A DNA stretch of 64,000 nucleotides from Hymenobacter norwichensis DSM 15439 (GTDB taxonomy: Bacteria > Bacteroidota > Bacteroidia > Cytophagales > Hymenobacteraceae). Below, one piece after another: positions 59,725 through 64,000 of the stretch (its first letter is position 1; each line of letters begins with the position of its first letter). The stretch is from positions 1-64,000 of the forward strand of contig NZ_ATVL01000008.1 in NCBI RefSeq assembly GCF_000420705.1. Direction: 5' to 3'. The position numbers were made by a program, and so were the translations under genes. The notes below the pieces were generated by a model. That model had not been told where the DNA came from. It made no database searches and saw nothing but the letters and a program-made list of their open reading frames with translations.

Positions 59725-62028
59725 TTATAGGTGTTTTGAAAGCGAGAAATAGAAGGTAGCGCCGGCACCCAAAGTTGATTGCACCCATAGGGCACCTCCA
59801 TGCTTTTCCACCATTTTCTTAACGATTGCCAAGCCAGCTCCGGTTCCGCCCCCGTACTTCTCTTGGGAGTGCAGCCGCTTAAATATTTTGAAGATATTCT
59901 CGTGGTGCTTGGGGTCGATGCCGATGCCATTGTCACGTACGTAAAATACGTGAAAATCGGTTGAGTTTACCTCACCTTTCGGACTCATCATGTTTTCCAG
60001 CACCACGCCCACTTCCACATCCTTTGCGGGCCGGTCGTTGTAGCGCATGGCGTTGGTCAACAAATTGTTGAATACTTCGCGCATCCGTACTTGGTCGCAG
60101 AGCACTGTGGGCAATGGCGTGGCCACTGTTACGGTAGTGCCGGTTTGCTCGAGGCGGGGCGAAATTAAATCCAGCACCTCGGCCAGCAGTTCGTTCATAT
60201 CGGTGGGCTCCACCACCAGATCTAGGCGGCCCACCCTGGAAAGCTGCAACAACGACTCAATCAGATTTTCCATGCGCTGGCTGAGCCGCACCAGGGTTTG
60301 TAGCTTGTTTACGCCGTCGGCGTCTAACTGATCGGCGTAGTCTTCCAGCAGAAACAGCGAGTAATTGTGAATGCCACGCAGCGGCTCCTTTAGGTCGTGC
60401 GAAGCCACGTAGGCGAAAGAGTCCAGCTCGTCGTTGCTGCGCTCCAGTTCGGTGTTGAGCTTGCTCAGGCTGGCGGCCCGGGCCTGCAACTCGTTGAACA
60501 CTTTCAGGCGTACATCGGAAATATGCAACCGAATTTCCTTGGCCGCTTCAATTTCCAGGGGTTTCCAAACTTCGGAGGTACTTTCCACCGTTTGCTTCCA
60601 GGCCTCGAACGACTGCCGGGGCGACAGAAAAAGCTGCCCGTCGGCCAGGGTTTCCACCTTTTGGTTTTGCCCGGCCCAGGTTACGGTTTGAATTACCTCG
60701 GGCCGAAACCAAAGAATATAATTGCCAGGTGCCTCGGCCAACGACACCGCCAGAATACCGCTGGCCGTGGGCCGCAGGCTGATGCCAGCCGGATTGAGCT
60801 GCGCATACGAGTTGGTATGGAACACGTCTTGCTGCGGAGCGTGCTGCTGCAACCAATCCAGCACGTCCTGCACCTGGGCTGTGGTGGGCGTACGGCCGAG
60901 CAAGATAATCTCTCCATCGAAGCAAATGGCTGCCCCGCCGCAGTCGAATACATCCATCACCGTAGGTTGCTGGCGGTAAAGTCCCTCCACGAAGTTTTCG
61001 TTGCTGGAAACGTGCTCGAGCAACCGGACCTGGTTTTCGCGGATGCGGAGTTGGTAGTCCTGCTCGTCGTGCTGCTCTTTGGTGCGAATGAGGGCCGAAA
61101 ACGTTTTGCCGATGAATTGGCACAAATCGCGCAGCTCGTAGCTTACCAGGCGCGGCGTGCGGTGGTGGCAGGTAATCATGCCCCACAACTGCCCCTCCCG
61201 AATCAGCGAAATGGTCATGGTGGCCGCCGAGCCCATGTTGTGCAGGTACTGCAAGTGAATCGGCGACACGCTCCGCAGCACCGAATAAGTCATGTCGGGC
61301 GGGCGGTTGGTAGCGGGATTGTTGGTGGGCACCAGCCGGACGGGCACGTAGTGCGCATCCGGAATAAAGCGCAGCCAGTTTTTCAGATACATGGCCCGCG
61401 CCTGCTTGGGAATGTCGGAGGCCGGATAGCGCAGATGCAGCCACGGGTCCAGTTCTTCGTGCTTGGCTTCGGCAATCACCTCGCCGCTCTCGTCGCCCCC
61501 AAACCGGTAGATGGCCACCCGGTCGAAGCCGGTGATGGCGCGCACCTGGTCGGCGGCATCCTGGCAAAATTGCAGCACCTGCGTAGCGGCCAGCATCTTG
61601 CCCATTGCCTCGTTAAGAAACGGCAGGTCCAGCGTACTGGCAGGCGCTTCCGTTACCGGCTCGAACTCCAGCCACAGCAGCTGGTCGTAGCGGTGCAGGA
61701 TGATTTTGTAGAACGGCTGGCCCACCACGTTGCCAAGCTGTGCCCCCAGCAGCCGGGGCGTGGTGGTCAGCGAGGGCAGCATCTGCTCGATGGCCGCCAA
61801 CGGCTCGGGGGCCAGCAACCGGCTCAGCTGCTGCCCCAGCAACTCCTCGGCCGGGATACCCAGCAGCTCTAGCGTGTTTCCACTGGCTTGCACCACGCGC
61901 ATAGTGGCCTCATTGAGGCACAGCAAAAACCCGTATGGCTGCACCAGGCCCGGAATATGAATGGGTTCCCGGTCGCAGTTGGTGGTATCAATAGTTGCGT
62001 TCAGCAGGCTTTCGTCGGTGTTGTTCAT
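59725..62028 (-). CDS. bphP: Bacteriophytochrome histidine kinase
   Basis: 767 residues. The N-terminal Cys18 in TTNCDREPIHIPG is the biliverdin-attachment position of bacteriophytochromes. PAS (about 20-120), GAF (about 140-300) with YPASDIPKQARAMY, then PHY (about 315-505) follow. The transmitter has HisKA His544 in YVASHDLKEPLRGIHNY and HATPase_c with YVRDNGIGIDPKHHENIFKI and GTGAGLAIVKKMVEKHGG. It senses red/far-red light in the cytoplasm. It overlaps the heme oxygenase gene by ATGA, so chromophore supply and sensor are made together. Confidence 0.95.
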   Translation of the reverse strand: MNNTDESLLNATIDTTNCDREPIHIPGLVQPYGFLLCLNEATMRVVQASGNTLELLGIPAEELLGQQLSRLLAPEPLAAIEQMLPSLTTTPRLLGAQLGNVVGQPFYKIILHRYDQLLWLEFEPVTEAPASTLDLPFLNEAMGKMLAATQVLQFCQDAADQVRAITGFDRVAIYRFGGDESGEVIAEAKHEELDPWLHLRYPASDIPKQARAMYLKNWLRFIPDAHYVPVRLVPTNNPATNRPPDMTYSVLRSVSPIHLQYLHNMGSAATMTISLIREGQLWGMITCHHRTPRLVSYELRDLCQFIGKTFSALIRTKEQHDEQDYQLRIRENQVRLLEHVSSNENFVEGLYRQQPTVMDVFDCGGAAICFDGEIILLGRTPTTAQVQDVLDWLQQHAPQQDVFHTNSYAQLNPAGISLRPTASGILAVSLAEAPGNYILWFRPEVIQTVTWAGQNQKVETLADGQLFLSPRQSFEAWKQTVESTSEVWKPLEIEAAKEIRLHISDVRLKVFNELQARAASLSKLNTELERSNDELDSFAYVASHDLKEPLRGIHNYSLFLLEDYADQLDADGVNKLQTLVRLSQRMENLIESLLQLSRVGRLDLVVEPTDMNELLAEVLDLISPRLEQTGTTVTVATPLPTVLCDQVRMREVFNNLLTNAMRYNDRPAKDVEVGVVLENMMSPKGEVNSTDFHVFYVRDNGIGIDPKHHENIFKIFKRLHSQEKYGGGTGAGLAIVKKMVEKHGGALWVQSTLGAGATFYFSLSKHL

Positions 62029-62594
62029 GCCTTGTTAAGCCAGGTTTCCAGGTGCTGAAACGTGCGGCTGGCTGACTGCACTATTTCGTCTTCATTTTCG
62101 GGAGCAGCGGCTGCGCTTAGCTGCTGGCAGAACGACTTCCACATGGGGCCGGTACGCTCAGCATAGCCCGTGAAGTAGGCGCGGGTGGGAATATTTGCTT
62201 TAACTAACTGCCGCGCAATCACCTGCCCGCCCAGCGTAGAGCCTTCCATTACGTACATGGCGCCCAGCAATTGAGGCAGCGTATCAAGTGGCGGCAGCGC
62301 AGGGCACAGCGGCAGCGCAGCGGCATCCGTCCCTAAATCTTCCAGAATCAGGTGGGCGCGGTAGCGTTGCTCCTGTTGCCAGCTTGGCGGCAGCGTATAG
62401 TGCCGCAGTCGGTCCTCATAGGGCTTCAAAAAACCGTACATCTTCGCTAGAAAGTGCGTGGTGGTAGCTTCGGATAAGGTGCCCGCCTCGAGGTTCTGGT
62501 TGAACTGGTTTAGCTCCAGCGCGTCGTGGTACGGGCGGGTTTCGGTGCGGAGCCGCTGCAAAATGCCAGAAACGGCGGAAGATGGTAGACTCAT
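62025..62594 (-). CDS. bphO: Biliverdin-producing heme oxygenase
   Basis: 189 residues. The proximal heme His is in LRTETRPYHDALE (His23). The distal helix has MYVMEGSTLGGQVIARQL. It cleaves heme to biliverdin, CO and iron, giving the chromophore for the adjacent phytochrome. First gene of the operon; its stop overlaps the bphP start (ATGA). Confidence 0.93.
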   Translation of the reverse strand: MSLPSSAVSGILQRLRTETRPYHDALELNQFNQNLEAGTLSEATTTHFLAKMYGFLKPYEDRLRHYTLPPSWQQEQRYRAHLILEDLGTDAAALPLCPALPPLDTLPQLLGAMYVMEGSTLGGQVIARQLVKANIPTRAYFTGYAERTGPMWKSFCQQLSAAAAPENEDEIVQSASRTFQHLETWLNKA

Positions 62595-62776
62595 GTAGGT
62601 TGGGCGGGCGGGCGTTCGGGCGAAGACACAACAGGTAAGAACGCCAAAGCTACCGCCCTTGCCGCAAAGACCTCAACTGCTCAGGCACCTTTGAGGTTGG
62701 GCACCTAACTGCACATTCACGTAAAAGAAGACCGAAGGTTATTGCCAGCTCGCCTCCTGAGAGGCTAGCAACGCAT

Positions 62777-62830
62777 AAGCCCCAGCTAGCAGGGCGTCGG
62801 AAAACCGATGCCTAACGCTAGCCGGGGCTT
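62777..62830. terminator. Hairpin after the zinc-ribbon gene
   Basis: AAGCCCC-A-GCTAGC pairs with GCTAGC-CGGGGCTT around a 26-nt interior. It lies just past the stop of the gene at 62861 (minus). No clear T-run, so termination efficiency is uncertain. Confidence 0.55.
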
Positions 62831-62860
62831 GTCTGAGCTTATTTTATGTTGGGCGAAAGG

Positions 62861-63190
62861 TTACTTGGTGGCTTCGTCTTTGTTCCAGGCTTTCCAGTCG
62901 AGCTTGCCATCTTCGGTTTTGCGCAGGAAATAAGTTTGGTCGTCTTCCTGGCGCTTGCCGAACGTTACGTCGGAGCGGCAATCCAGGCAGCGGAGCGAGG
63001 TGTATTTGAATTTATCCTGGGCCACGCGGGCTGTCAGGTCGAGGTTATCGGAACCGCAGATGCCGCACTTGGCTACATCCGGAAAGCTCAACCGCTCATA
63101 CTCGGTAACTACCTCGTGAAGGTTTGCCCCCTGAACAGTGAAGTGAAACTGGCGACGCCCCAGGCGCTTCGAAATCATCATTTGTAGCAT
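62861..63190 (-). CDS. Small zinc-ribbon-like protein, unknown function
   Basis: 109 residues (MLQMMISKRLGRRQFHFTVQ). Two Cys pairs, AKCGICGSD and LRCLDCRSD, spaced about 28 residues apart, suggest a zinc ribbon. The C-terminal part is charged (GKRQEDDQTYFLRKTEDGK, KAWNKDEATK). I do not recognise the family. It stands alone between two non-coding gaps. Confidence 0.65.
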   Translation of the reverse strand: MLQMMISKRLGRRQFHFTVQGANLHEVVTEYERLSFPDVAKCGICGSDNLDLTARVAQDKFKYTSLRCLDCRSDVTFGKRQEDDQTYFLRKTEDGKLDWKAWNKDEATK

Positions 63191-63393
63191 GCTACTGTTG
63201 TTTTGGATTATATAACCCGCGTTAAAGAAGAAAAGAATTCACCTCGTTGAATTCTGGAACAAGATACTAACTTCTTTCGCTTTTCTTGCTAATATTATTG
63301 ACAAATAAGTAATGGTTGTTATTTGCTGATAGTTGATGATTGACAGACAAGGCTGCCCTGACAATCAAAAATCAGCAATACAACCATCACTCG

Positions 63394-64000
63394 CTACAGC
63401 TTCACAAACCGTACGCTGCGCTGCACCTTGGTGCCAGCCTGCACGGCGCAGGTATAAATGCCCTGGGTAAGCGTGTTGGTGGGCAGTTGAACTTCGGCGG
63501 CCGTGGTAGCAGCTAGGCGCTGCTCCAGCACCAGCGTTCCGCGAGCATCATAGAAGCGAATATGCAACGGTTGTGCCCGCAAAGCGGGCGTCAGTTGCAG
63601 GTTAAGTTCATTGCCGTCCAGCGGATTAGGGTACACTACCAGCTGCTTGGCGCTGCTAACTGGCCCTGCCGTAGACAACGGCGTACTGGGGTTAGCCAGA
63701 TTGTAAGCCAGCACAAAATTGGGGACGCCATAGCCCAGCAGATTGTCGGGGGTGGTGTACTGCGAGCCGGAGCGCTGCAAGTAGCTGATAACCTGCTGAG
63801 CCGTGAGCGTGGGGTTAGCCTGCCAGAAACCGGCTACCATCCCGGCCAGTATCGGACACGAAAACGACGTTCCGGAGCCACGCACCACCTGCCCGCTCAT
63901 TGTTACCACGGCCGCCTGTGCCCCCTGCGTGGCCAGGTTAGGCTTGATGCGGTTATCGGCACTAGGGCCCTTCGAGCTGAAGCTCGCGTAATTGCGCAGC
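63394..64000 (-). CDS. Subtilisin-like S8 peptidase with T9SS sorting domain (5' end outside window)
   Basis: Only the C-terminal 202 residues are present; the frame runs open past the window edge. The subtilase block reads SFSSKGPSADNRIKPNLATQ, then GSGTSFSCPILAGMVAGFW with the catalytic Ser. After a linker comes a type IX secretion C-terminal domain (LVVYPNPLDGNELNLQL to VQRSVRFVKL). A secreted protease is expected. Confidence 0.9.
   Translation of the reverse strand, partial: LRNYASFSSKGPSADNRIKPNLATQGAQAAVVTMSGQVVRGSGTSFSCPILAGMVAGFWQANPTLTAQQVISYLQRSGSQYTTPDNLLGYGVPNFVLAYNLANPSTPLSTAGPVSSAKQLVVYPNPLDGNELNLQLTPALRAQPLHIRFYDARGTLVLEQRLAATTAAEVQLPTNTLTQGIYTCAVQAGTKVQRSVRFVKL

Noticed and set aside
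60397..61872. Long plus-strand open frame of 491 codons inside bphP
   Set aside because: It is the antisense shadow of the phytochrome gene; its protein is rich in His, Gln, Arg and Gly with no domain, as expected from GC-rich reverse frames.

Overview
The window looks like chromosomal DNA from a GC-rich Bacteroidota of the Hymenobacter type. The evidence is type IX secretion (T9SS) C-terminal sorting domains on two secreted proteins, a carboxypeptidase-regulatory-domain TonB receptor, TAnnTTTG-like -7 promoter boxes with no Shine-Dalgarno pattern, and an AT-poor coding style. The genus is inferred from style, not from a database match.

Layout. 1-350: end of a ribosomal RNA operon (23S 3' end, 5S, terminator). 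351-2365: a decayed island with an IS3-type transposase remnant and a frameshifted tyrosine recombinase beside tRNA-Thr(UGU). 2455-12073: cell-wall L,D-transpeptidase, a large T9SS-exported malectin/deacetylase-like protein, an HD phosphohydrolase, a small lipoprotein, gyrA and a TPR protein. 12117-14079: AT-rich stretch with one unrecognised winged-helix-like gene. 14166-23480: a complete ten-enzyme-step histidine operon on the minus strand (hisG-D-C-[P-loop kinase]-[Thg1-like]-B-H-A-F-IE). It is preceded by a His-rich leader peptide with mutually exclusive RNA stem-loops, and it carries inverted repeats in several gene gaps.

23641-32151: DUF2911 protein, MaoC protein, two alpha/beta hydrolases, a TPR histidine kinase and a convergent sigma-54 activator. 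32401-42099: a quinone/electrophile-type detoxification neighbourhood (AraC regulators, exported PPC-domain protein, SDR, flavoproteins, NamA-like ene-reductase, MhqD-like hydrolase, MhqO-like dioxygenase). Four promoters here and at 27.2 kb share a motif of consensus ACCACCGATTRCAGG exactly 45 nt upstream of the -7 TTTG, which defines a candidate regulon. 42397-46636: tesA-like esterase divergent from a ybbA/ybbP-like ABC system. 46747-48377: aldo/keto reductase and NUDIX hydrolase. 48902-53977: two predicted zinc metalloproteases (matrixin-like and M1-like) flanking a small protein. 53991-57914: GNAT acetyltransferase, TonB receptor and rpe. 58105-62594: bphO-bphP-response regulator-hybrid kinase red-light signalling operon. 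62861-64000: small zinc-ribbon protein and the C-terminal part of a T9SS subtilase cut by the window edge.

Strongest observations: the shared promoter motif with invariant spacing; the his attenuator-like leader; and the Thg1-like polymerase coupled to a polynucleotide-kinase-like protein inside the histidine operon. Long perfect palindromes (40, 34 and 44 bp arms) sit in three intergenic gaps.
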